Translations under genes and position numbers: made by a program
Origin: Candidatus Gastranaerophilales bacterium
GTDB lineage: Bacteria; Cyanobacteriota; Vampirovibrionia; Gastranaerophilales; Gastranaerophilaceae
DNA: 6,357 nt
Assembly: GCA_944323945.1 (NCBI GenBank)
Contig: CALUUL010000087.1
Span: forward strand, 1-6,357
Reading direction: 5' to 3'
Part shown: piece after piece, positions 1 to 6,258 of the stretch
How positions within the stretch are numbered: the first letter of the stretch is position 1
Layout of the letters: the number at the start of each line of letters is the position of its first letter
Notes under the pieces: model-generated
Database searches by the model: none
Told to the model about the DNA's origin: nothing
Seen by the model: the letters and a program-made list of their open reading frames with translations, nothing else

Positions 1-1311
1 GGTTATATTGGGGTTTTATTTTTTAAAACTATTTTAGTATTTCTTATCTTTTTATTTTTGTATAAAACAATAAGATTACATAAAAAAGATAATAATTTAT
101 TATTTAATCTTTCATATTTTATTCTTATTGTGCTTGCATTGCCGACTGTTACTCAAATTTGGATAAGATGTCATATTTTTACTTTTTTATTTTTTACTGT
201 TTCAATCTATATTCTTGAAAAAGTAAGATTTTCTAAAAATTACAAATTGTTATATACTCTCCCTTTTATTATGTTATTTTGGGTAAATATACATGGTGGT
301 TGTGTTTCTTTATTGGGTCTATTATTTATCTATTTTATTGGTGAATTTTTAAACGAAAAAGAATATAAGCATTATATATATGTATTATTGCTTTCATTTC
401 TTGTAATGTTTATAAATCCTTATGGAGTGGATTATGTAAAATTTATTTTTATGGCAACAACAATGGTAAGGCCATTTGTTACGGAATGGATTAGTCCATT
501 TTCTCATCCTGATAATCTCTTTTTGATTGAATTTAAAGTATTGTATTTAACTAACCTTATATTATTACTTTGTTCCGTAAAGAAGTTTAAACAGGATTAT
601 ACAAAATATATATTGCTTATTGTTTGTGCATATTTGTCTTTCAAATATGTAAAAAATACACCGTTTTTCATAATTGTTTCTGCTATATTTTTATATGATG
701 AATTATTTAATGTCATTGATTTTTTAATGAAAAAAATAAAAATCAATTTGAATTCTAGTAAATTATTTATTTTTATAAGTTGTATAGTAATTATATTCTC
801 TTTTTTCAAATTCCTTTTAAATATCAATTATGTTTATTATCCGAATTTGTCAATGCAACCCGTTGATGTTGTTAATTTTATTGGTAAAAAAGGTTTAAAA
901 GGGAATATTTTAGCGCCTTTTGATATGGGAAGTTATATTGTATATAAATTATTCCCTAATAATCTTATATATATGGATGGGCGTTATGAAGAAGTATATT
1001 ATAAAGAAACTAAAGATTTATTGGATAATTTCTACAACGTGAAAGAAAATTGGGATGAAATTTTAAAACAGAATTATAAGCATGATTATATTATTGTTCC
1101 ATCAAATGCCTTAGTTAACGATTTTCTTTCAAAAAGAAATGATTTCAAAAGAATATATTCAGATCCATATAATATACTTTATATAAACACCTGTTTAAAA
1201 TATGAAGAAAAAGAAGTCCATTATGAAAGTACGTTTGGTTTTGCATCTAATCCATTTAAAACAAGTGTAAATTTTATAGGGTATAAAAATAAAATTCAGA
1301 AAGATAAATAA
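1..1311 (+). CDS. Polytopic membrane protein, GT-C/ArnT-like glycosyltransferase-related (5' end outside window)
   Basis: The frame is open from base 1; the first possible start inside the window is a TTG at 58 within a hydrophobic helix, so the gene is almost certainly cut at its 5' end. About 436 residues are visible. Roughly the first 270 form a run of hydrophobic, Phe/Ile/Leu-rich membrane helices, and the last ~160 form a soluble tail. Landmarks are an RCHIFTF segment (nt ~166-186), LFWVNIHGG (~274-300), an INPYG turn (~412-426), and in the tail a PFDMGSYIVY stretch followed by MDGRY (973-987). The combination of R-x-H-x-FTF, W-V-N-x-HGG, NPYG, 'GSY(L/I)' and 'DGR' is one I associate with uncharacterised bacterial membrane proteins distantly related to GT-C lipid-linked sugar transferases. 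A role in moving sugars onto lipid or protein at the membrane is therefore inferred. The usual catalytic acidic residue of GT-C enzymes lies in the first loop, which would be outside the window. The next gene follows after 20 bp on the same strand. Confidence 0.72.
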   Translation, partial: GYIGVLFFKTILVFLIFLFLYKTIRLHKKDNNLLFNLSYFILIVLALPTVTQIWIRCHIFTFLFFTVSIYILEKVRFSKNYKLLYTLPFIMLFWVNIHGGCVSLLGLLFIYFIGEFLNEKEYKHYIYVLLLSFLVMFINPYGVDYVKFIFMATTMVRPFVTEWISPFSHPDNLFLIEFKVLYLTNLILLLCSVKKFKQDYTKYILLIVCAYLSFKYVKNTPFFIIVSAIFLYDELFNVIDFLMKKIKINLNSSKLFIFISCIVIIFSFFKFLLNINYVYYPNLSMQPVDVVNFIGKKGLKGNILAPFDMGSYIVYKLFPNNLIYMDGRYEEVYYKETKDLLDNFYNVKENWDEILKQNYKHDYIIVPSNALVNDFLSKRNDFKRIYSDPYNILYINTCLKYEEKEVHYESTFGFASNPFKTSVNFIGYKNKIQKDK

Positions 1312-1331
1312 CTTTGTAGTAAAATTGTTAT

Positions 1332-2582
1332 ATGGAAGTAAATTTGAAAAGACCGGAGCTTTTATTACCGGCAGGAAGTAAAGAAAAACTTGATTATGCT
1401 ATTCATTATGGTGCAGATGCAGTATATTTAGGAATGGTTGATTTTAGTTTGAGGGCAATGCGTAAAGGCGAATTAATTACTCTTTCTAATTTAAAAGAGT
1501 GTATTGATTTAGCTCATTCTTTTGGGAAAAAGGTATATCTAACTCTAAATATTTTTGCATATAGTGATGATATTGAAAGAATGATAGAATGTGCCGAAAA
1601 AATAAATGAAGCAAAGCCTGATGCAATATTGTTTTCTGATTTTGGTGTTTATAATGTAATTCGAAAATATATGAGTGAAATTCCAATTCATGTAAGTACT
1701 CAAACCAATATTCTAAATTATGAAGCAGTTAAGTTTTGGCAAGATATGGGGGCTGAAAGGGTTGTTCTATCGAGAGACTTATCTTTAAAACAGATAGAAG
1801 AAATAAAAAACAAGGTTCCGGATATGGAATTAGAGGTTTTTGTACATGGAGCTCAATGTGTGTCTTTTTCAGGACGTTGTTTAATTAGTGATTATATGAC
1901 AAAAGGTGAAAGAAAAGCTAATCACGGTAATTGTTCTCAATCTTGTAGATGGAGTTATAAACTTGTTGAAGAAACTCGAGATGGGGAATATTTTGATATA
2001 GAAGAAAATGAGCGAGGTACTCATATTTTAAGTCCAAAGGATTTGGCTTTGATTAATTATCTTCCTCAACTTATTGATGTTGGTGTTGATTCTTTTAAGA
2101 TAGAAGGCAGAACAAAAAGTTTATATTATGTTTCAGCTGTAGCAAAAGCATACAGAAAAGCAATTGATGACTACCTTAATACTGGAAAAATTGATGAAGA
2201 AGCGAACTACAATGAAATTATAAAAATAGGAAATAGAGGCTACACTACTGGATTTTATCTGCATAAACCTGATAGCGAAGGTTATAGTTATGATATTTCT
2301 AAAGGACTTGCAGGGGCTGATTGCTTATGTGTATTCTTAGAAAAAGAAGGTAATAAATATAAAGTTTTAACAAAAAATAAGTTTTTATTAAATGATGAAA
2401 TAGAAATAATTTCACCTGATGAGTGTTTTAGAACCAAAGTTGTAAAAATATTGGATGAAAAGTTAAAGGAAGAAAAAGAACTTTCCAACACTAATGATGT
2501 TTCTTGGTTGGAATTTTCTGTAGAGCCGAAATCATATGAATACGCACTGGCAAGAACTATTGGAGTAAAGAATTTAAGATGA
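1332..2582 (+). CDS. trhP: U32 family protein, TrhP/YegQ-like tRNA U34 hydroxylation factor
   Basis: The 416-residue product follows E. coli YegQ (TrhP) along most of its length as I remember that sequence: PELLLPAGS near the N-terminus, YGADAVYLG (26-34), KFWQDMGAERVVLSRDLS (134-151), the U32 signature around EVFVHGAQC (168-176) with SGRC (180-183), and FKIEGRTKS (255-263). Four cysteines (176, 183, 201, 205) are placed to ligate the [4Fe-4S] cluster known in this family. A C-terminal beta-rich domain (about 315-405) is present. TrhP works in prephenate-dependent 5-hydroxylation of U34 in tRNAs, the first step towards (m)cmo5U or mo5U; most members are not proven proteases despite the 'peptidase U32' name. 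The signature has Gln175 where the PROSITE pattern has an aliphatic residue. The start is uncertain: ATG 1332 has no clear Shine-Dalgarno, whereas TTG 1344 would give a protein beginning at the same point as YegQ (MKRPEL versus MFKPEL). The stop overlaps the next start (ATGA). Confidence 0.88.
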   Translation: MEVNLKRPELLLPAGSKEKLDYAIHYGADAVYLGMVDFSLRAMRKGELITLSNLKECIDLAHSFGKKVYLTLNIFAYSDDIERMIECAEKINEAKPDAILFSDFGVYNVIRKYMSEIPIHVSTQTNILNYEAVKFWQDMGAERVVLSRDLSLKQIEEIKNKVPDMELEVFVHGAQCVSFSGRCLISDYMTKGERKANHGNCSQSCRWSYKLVEETRDGEYFDIEENERGTHILSPKDLALINYLPQLIDVGVDSFKIEGRTKSLYYVSAVAKAYRKAIDDYLNTGKIDEEANYNEIIKIGNRGYTTGFYLHKPDSEGYSYDISKGLAGADCLCVFLEKEGNKYKVLTKNKFLLNDEIEIISPDECFRTKVVKILDEKLKEEKELSNTNDVSWLEFSVEPKSYEYALARTIGVKNLR

Positions 2583-3058
2583 TTTTAAAACCTGACTATA
2601 ATTTAATTTCTTTATTTGATATTGATTTTAAGGAAATGAAATCAAAAGGAATAAATGCTGTATTATTTGATTTGGATAGTACTGTAATGCCATCAAAATC
2701 CGGTGAATATCCTCAAAAAGTTAAGGAATTGTTGGAGTCATTAAAACAAAATTTTGTTGTTGCAATTATAAGTAATAATAAAAATAAAGATTATGTTGAA
2801 AAAGTTCAAGCAATGTCAGATTTTCCTGTTATTGGCAATGCAAATAAACCATCACCGAAAATAATGAGAGACTTTTTGAAATCAGTTAATATAAATCCTT
2901 CTGAAACCGTAGTTGTTGGGGATAGACCTCTTACAGATATACTTGCTGGTAAATTATTGGGTGCAAAAACTATATTGGTGGACTCAATTACAAAAGATAC
3001 GGAAAATAAATTAACAAGATTTGTAAGAAAACTTGAACGCCTTGTTATTAGAAAATAA
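2579..3058 (+). CDS. yqeG: YqeG/Gep4-family HAD phosphatase, probable phosphatidylglycerophosphate phosphatase
   Basis: A 159-residue HAD-superfamily (IIIA-type) protein of the usual length for the YqeG family. Visible motifs: motif I LFDLDSTV with nucleophile Asp31 and acid/base Asp33; motif II IISNN (Ser65); motif III Lys90 in NKPSP; motif IV VVGDRPLTD with Asp115 and Asp120. The N-terminal KPDYNLISLFDID and the 'GDRPLTDILAG' block are characteristic of YqeG rather than of generic HAD enzymes. Related proteins (yeast Gep4, plant PGPP1) dephosphorylate phosphatidylglycerophosphate to phosphatidylglycerol, and the same role is inferred here; the specific substrate cannot be read from the sequence. 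The basic C-terminus (RFVRKLERLVIRK) could help peripheral membrane contact. The start overlaps the trhP stop by four bases, implying translational coupling; a GGAG at 2562-2565 inside trhP is the only Shine-Dalgarno candidate, at a rather long 13 nt. Confidence 0.87.
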   Translation: MILKPDYNLISLFDIDFKEMKSKGINAVLFDLDSTVMPSKSGEYPQKVKELLESLKQNFVVAIISNNKNKDYVEKVQAMSDFPVIGNANKPSPKIMRDFLKSVNINPSETVVVGDRPLTDILAGKLLGAKTILVDSITKDTENKLTRFVRKLERLVIRK

Positions 3059-3072
3059 TTATAGTTTTTAAT

Positions 3073-3077
3073 AGGAG
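3073..3077 (+). promoter_or_regulatory. Ribosome binding site of the radical SAM gene
   Basis: AGGAG lies 6 nt before ATG 3084 in the 25-bp spacer after the phosphatase gene. It fixes the start of the radical SAM gene, and there is no recognisable promoter in the spacer, so transcription probably continues from upstream. Confidence 0.8.
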
Positions 3078-3083
3078 TTTTTT

Positions 3084-4751
3084 ATGAATGCTATTTTTGT
3101 TTTCCCACCAATATGGACAAAAAAATCTCCTTCAACAGGAATAACTTCTATTTCCGGTTATCTTAAAAATTTTGGTTATAATACTAAGATTTTTGATTTA
3201 AATATTGATTTTTATAATGAATTTCTTACTGATAAGAACTTTAATGAAGCATATCTGGTTATTTCTGCTCTTATTAATAAAGAGAATGTAAATGAAAAAG
3301 AAAAAAATATAATAAATATATTTAAAGAACACCAAGAAGAATATAATAAAGCAAAAGATAAAGTTGATTTATCTGTTAAACAAGTCAGATCAAAAGCATA
3401 TTATGATTATGAGCAATATAAAGTAGCTTCGAGAATTATTGAAACTGCATCTGAGTTAATTTCTTTAACTTTTTATCCATATATTATTAAAGAGGAAAGA
3501 ATTGAAAATGTAGAAAGAAAGTTATGTTTTGAAGATTATAAAGAAGAATCATCCGGATATACAAATGTTTTTTCTTCTTTTATGAAAAGAAAGGCTGCGG
3601 ATATTGCAAAAGAAAGACCTGATTGTGTTGGAATATCAATAAATTTTGAAGGACAAATGCTTGCGGGGCTTACACTTTCTTATATATTAAAAAAAGAATA
3701 TAATATAAAAACTGTTCTTGGCGGAACACATATAACTCGATCAATGGAAAATATTCTTCGTGATTTTGACTTTTTTGATGATTTTGCAGATTTTGTAATG
3801 ATTGGTGATGGTGAAATTCCCACACTTAAACTCTTGCAATATTTCGATGCTAAAACGGACATAAATAAAGTTCCAAGTATAATTTATAAAAAAGATAATA
3901 AGATAATTCAAAATAAGCTTTTGGATGAAAAAATTTCTATAAATTTTGTGCAAGATTTTGAATATACTAAGCATAAAGAATATTTTTTGCCGGAAAAAGT
4001 TTTCCCTATTAATATATCTAAAGGTTGTTATTGGGGTAAATGTACCTTCTGTGATTTTGGACTTCAATATACAAATAAAAAGCTTGATAACGTAATAAGT
4101 GAAATAAAGTATATGAAAAAAAATTATGGTGCTAAATATTTCTATCTCACAGATTCTGCTTTGGCACCTAAAACAGCAAAAGAGTTTGCATCTATGTTAA
4201 TAGAAGAAGAACTTGATATTAGGTGGACTACTTTTTTAAGGTTTGAAAATGTATATGATAAGGAATTCCTTTCTTATTTGTATAAAGCAGGTTTACGTTG
4301 TGTTTCTTGGGGGTTAGAATCCGGTTCGCAAAAGATTCTTAACCTAATGAATAAAGGTACAAAGATAGATGTTATAAAACGAATTTTAAACGATTCTTCT
4401 ATGCTTGGTATTGCAAATAGACTTACAGTAATATATTTATTCCCTGGCGAAACTTTTGCTGATTTCTGCGACACAGTGAATTTTATAAAAGAAAATAAAA
4501 ATAATATATTCCAAGTTACTTTTTATAGTTATTTATTGAAAAGATATTCATATATATACAATCATATGGACGAATTCGGAATAAAACTTACTACTTCTGA
4601 TATAAAGTCTGAATATAAACCTGAAGAGTTTGGATTTAGGTATGATATAAAGGAGTATAATAATAAACTAAAAGAAATAGCTCCTTTAATTGAGAATATA
4701 TATAAGAACCCTGATGAAACATTATTATATTTTTCCAATATTGAAAAATAA
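3084..4751 (+). CDS. Radical SAM protein with B12-binding-like N-terminal domain
   Basis: The 555-residue protein has the layout of B12-type (class B) radical SAM enzymes. Residues 1-50 (MNAIFVFPPIWTKKSPSTGI, then DLNIDFYNEF) look like the first strands of a cobalamin-binding Rossmann fold. A charged helical stretch follows (about 60-175), then CVGISINFEGQ (181-191), VLGGTHIT (211-218) and GDGE (241-244) complete the fold. The base-off cobalamin motif DxHxxG is not seen, so cobalamin use is inferred only from the fold. The radical SAM domain begins at NISKGCYWGKCTFCDFG; Cys315, Cys320 and Cys323 form CX4CX2C instead of the common CX3CX2C. Downstream SAM-domain landmarks are FLTD-like YFYLTDSAL (352-360), WGLESGSQKILN (409-420) and YLFPGET (451-457). 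Reaction and substrate are unknown; relatives include methyltransferases, cyclases and RiPP-modifying enzymes, and no precursor peptide is visible nearby. The thioredoxin-like gene follows after 96 bp. Confidence 0.88.
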   Translation: MNAIFVFPPIWTKKSPSTGITSISGYLKNFGYNTKIFDLNIDFYNEFLTDKNFNEAYLVISALINKENVNEKEKNIINIFKEHQEEYNKAKDKVDLSVKQVRSKAYYDYEQYKVASRIIETASELISLTFYPYIIKEERIENVERKLCFEDYKEESSGYTNVFSSFMKRKAADIAKERPDCVGISINFEGQMLAGLTLSYILKKEYNIKTVLGGTHITRSMENILRDFDFFDDFADFVMIGDGEIPTLKLLQYFDAKTDINKVPSIIYKKDNKIIQNKLLDEKISINFVQDFEYTKHKEYFLPEKVFPINISKGCYWGKCTFCDFGLQYTNKKLDNVISEIKYMKKNYGAKYFYLTDSALAPKTAKEFASMLIEEELDIRWTTFLRFENVYDKEFLSYLYKAGLRCVSWGLESGSQKILNLMNKGTKIDVIKRILNDSSMLGIANRLTVIYLFPGETFADFCDTVNFIKENKNNIFQVTFYSYLLKRYSYIYNHMDEFGIKLTTSDIKSEYKPEEFGFRYDIKEYNNKLKEIAPLIENIYKNPDETLLYFSNIEK

Positions 4752-4770
4752 TTATATGTATTTTTATATT
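4741..4770 (+). promoter_or_regulatory. Possible sigma-70 promoter for the thioredoxin gene
   Basis: TTGAAA at 4741-4746 and TATATT at 4765-4770 each match five of six positions of the -35 and -10 consensus, with an 18-bp spacer. The -35 box lies in the last codons of the radical SAM gene. Transcription would begin near 4777 and leave a leader of about 70 nt before ATG 4848. In DNA this AT-rich such matches arise often by chance, so this is tentative; the unusually wide gap between the two genes is the main support. Confidence 0.35.
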
Positions 4771-4834
4771 ATGCGCCAAATTTACTTCAAGGGTAATTAA
4801 AAATGTTTTCTACTATATTAAACTCTAGTTTTGT

Positions 4835-4841
4835 AAAGGAG
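4835..4841 (+). promoter_or_regulatory. Ribosome binding site that sets the thioredoxin start at 4848
   Basis: AAAGGAG is followed by 6 nt (TTTATT) and ATG 4848. It lies inside the 15-codon extension that would result from using the upstream in-frame ATG at 4803, which has only a weak AAGGG nine bases ahead. The spacing and strength of this site argue for the internal start. Confidence 0.85.
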
Positions 4842-4847
4842 TTTATT

Positions 4848-5153
4848 ATGTTGAAAGAATTAAATACCGAAAATTTTGAAGAAAATATAAAAGAAGGAAT
4901 AAAAATAGTAGTTTTTACCGCATCTTGGTGTGGGTATTGTCAAATGCAAAAACCTATTTTAAAAGAAATTGCTGAGCAAAATATTTGGATTGGTGAGGTT
5001 GATTCTGATAAAAATCAGGATTTAGTTCATAAATATGATATTGGAGCTTTCCCTACTTTTGTTCTTTTTAGAGATGGTAATGTATTAGCTAAGTTTTCAG
5101 GTTATAAATCAAAATATGACTTATTGAATATTCTGTTAGATTATTTAAAATAA
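4848..5153 (+). CDS. Small thioredoxin-fold protein with WCGYC active site
   Basis: Read from ATG 4848 this is a 101-residue single-domain thioredoxin, close to the family's usual 100-110. The active site is TASWCGYC with Cys28 and Cys31, and the cis-proline is Pro69 in GAFPTF; the beta strand VVF before the active site and the C-terminal helix (DLLNILLDYL) complete the fold. No signal peptide or membrane segment is seen, so it should be cytoplasmic. Two departures from classical thioredoxin are visible: Tyr replaces Pro between the cysteines (WCGYC, not WCGPC), and the buried Asp (Asp26 in E. coli TrxA) is replaced by Val22. These suggest a specialised thiol-disulfide oxidoreductase rather than the main thioredoxin. 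Its position downstream of a radical SAM gene could mean a shared function, but the 96-bp gap and possible own promoter leave this open. The longer form from 4803 would add 15 residues not matching the fold. Confidence 0.88.
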   Translation: MLKELNTENFEENIKEGIKIVVFTASWCGYCQMQKPILKEIAEQNIWIGEVDSDKNQDLVHKYDIGAFPTFVLFRDGNVLAKFSGYKSKYDLLNILLDYLK

Positions 5154-5180
5154 AAAAAATCCAAATTGAAAAATTTGGAT
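5151..5180 (-). terminator. Intrinsic terminator for the minus-strand gene, at the convergent junction
   Basis: A perfect 9-bp inverted repeat (5159-5167 ATCCAAATT and 5172-5180 AATTTGGAT) encloses a 4-base loop. Read on the minus strand it begins 22 nt after the stop codon at 5203 and is followed directly by a run of seven T (5158-5152), the layout of a Rho-independent terminator. On the plus strand the loop is GAAA, a GNRA tetraloop, but the following bases are AAACAAAAAG with no T-tract, so it would terminate the thioredoxin transcript poorly, although it could protect its 3' end. The stem is AT-rich and only moderately stable. The T-tract overlaps the thioredoxin stop codon. Confidence 0.75.
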
Positions 5181-5202
5181 AAACAAAAAGGAAATTAATA
5201 AT

Positions 5203-6258
5203 TTAATTACGATAACCGATGCCGGCTCTATATCCAGATAAAGTATACATTATTGGTAGTGCCGGCTCTATCCATTTTAATCCTGACAGCAATGAAACAG
5301 TTGCAATATCATCTGTGTGTAATCCAATATCAAGAACTTCTGGTTTTCTTTCTCTGCATTTATGGTTGTGTTTACATTTGTTTTTTTCTATATATTCACT
5401 AGAGCTTTTTCCAATAAAATTAATGTCTAATATGTCTTCATTGTTTTTTTTCTTCTTATCTTTATAACAAATAGGATCAATGAATTTTTCACCAATTAAG
5501 TTTGCTATTTTGCTTCCTCCTATTATGCCTGTTAAAATGATGCCTGCTGTCATTCCTGCTGCTCTTGCGGATTTTGATGTTATTTTGAGTTTCTCTAAAA
5601 TTCCAAGAGCAATTCCGGCTCCAACATTACACATAAAAATATTAGCTAAATATTGATAAGATCCTTCTTTTATCTTATTGGGTATGTTTTCTTTCCAATT
5701 TTTTTTATCAGTAACTTTATCCGCTATAGTGCCTCCAGCAATTCCGCCTATTACTGGGACTGCACCATATACTGATAAATAACCAATCTCTGAGAATATA
5801 TCTTTTGCACTTACATTTTGTGGTGACGGAATAAGTTTTTCTAAAAAGTTTTTGTCTTTTATATCTTCAAATACTCTTTTTATTTCCTTAAAACTAAGAA
5901 TTTTCTCTTTGCCTTTACTCAAAATTTCTTTCGTCGTTCCTTGCAAATTTGTTTCTTTTACAAAAGCATCAATAAGTTTTTTATTCCTATCTTTTACTGT
6001 GTTTAATGAATCACTAAGTGGTCTTTTTGTTATTGCTGATGCTATATATGGTGCAGCTATTGCAGAAGCTGCGGTCATTCCAAGTGTTATCCCTGTTTTT
6101 ATAGCACATTTTTTTCTTTTTTCTTTTGGTGTTGTGTTTACTTTTTGTATAGTATATGCAGCTGCGCCTGCTGTTAGTATGGTTGGTACTGCTCTTTGAA
6201 ATTTTGATACTAAAATCGGCTGATCAAGAAATTTCCCCAAAACTTGAATGTTATTCAT
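5203..6258 (-). CDS. Unrecognised Gly/Ala-rich, probably membrane-associated protein
   Basis: I do not recognise this 351-residue protein. It has several small-residue-rich hydrophobic segments, approximately 22-38, 54-76, 158-179, 203-221, 232-250 and 318-340; those at 165-177 (GAVPVIGGIAGG) and 234-248 (AAGMTAGIILTGIIGG) resemble glycine-zipper packing helices. A charged, Lys-rich, probably helical stretch fills 80-142. There is no cleavable signal peptide. Between the last two hydrophobic segments is a polar Lys-rich loop containing C-K-H-N-H-K-C (Cys295, His297, His299, Cys301), a spacing that could bind a metal. The C-terminal block LHTDDIATVSLLSGLKWIEP (313-332) followed by SGYRAGIGYRN has few charged residues and looks the most constrained part. 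The AAGGAAGGA at 6283-6275 is the nearest Shine-Dalgarno candidate but lies 16 nt from ATG 6258. The gene overlaps the 3' end of the preceding minus-strand reading frame by 8 bases, and a terminator follows it, so it is probably last in its operon. Confidence 0.8.
   Translation of the reverse strand: MNNIQVLGKFLDQPILVSKFQRAVPTILTAGAAAYTIQKVNTTPKEKRKKCAIKTGITLGMTAASAIAAPYIASAITKRPLSDSLNTVKDRNKKLIDAFVKETNLQGTTKEILSKGKEKILSFKEIKRVFEDIKDKNFLEKLIPSPQNVSAKDIFSEIGYLSVYGAVPVIGGIAGGTIADKVTDKKNWKENIPNKIKEGSYQYLANIFMCNVGAGIALGILEKLKITSKSARAAGMTAGIILTGIIGGSKIANLIGEKFIDPICYKDKKKKNNEDILDINFIGKSSSEYIEKNKCKHNHKCRERKPEVLDIGLHTDDIATVSLLSGLKWIEPALPIMYTLSGYRAGIGYRN

Noticed and set aside
1332..2582. Annotation of the U32 gene as a collagenase-type protease.
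   Set aside because: The sequence follows TrhP/YegQ closely and carries the four-cysteine Fe-S pattern; the protease label is historical and a tRNA-modification role fits better.
3741..4067. A 108-codon minus-strand open frame opposite the radical SAM gene.
   Set aside because: It lies opposite the clearly conserved radical SAM coding sequence, has no ribosome binding site of note, and its product resembles no domain; it is a shadow frame.
4771..4800. A 9-codon open frame (MRQIYFKGN) between the radical SAM and thioredoxin genes, considered as a small RiPP precursor or leader peptide.
   Set aside because: It has no ribosome binding site, is too short for a leader plus core, and its ATG overlaps the possible promoter's -10 region; random AT-rich sequence easily gives such frames.
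5159..5180. The hairpin as a terminator for the plus-strand thioredoxin transcript.
   Set aside because: The bases after the stem on the plus strand are A-rich with no T-tract; the T-tract is on the minus-strand side.
5852..6199. A 115-codon plus-strand frame opposite the orphan gene, rich in Phe and Ser.
   Set aside because: It mirrors the hydrophobic, Lys-rich content of the minus-strand gene. The minus-strand frame is three times longer, has a good terminator and an overlapping upstream partner, so it is the real gene.
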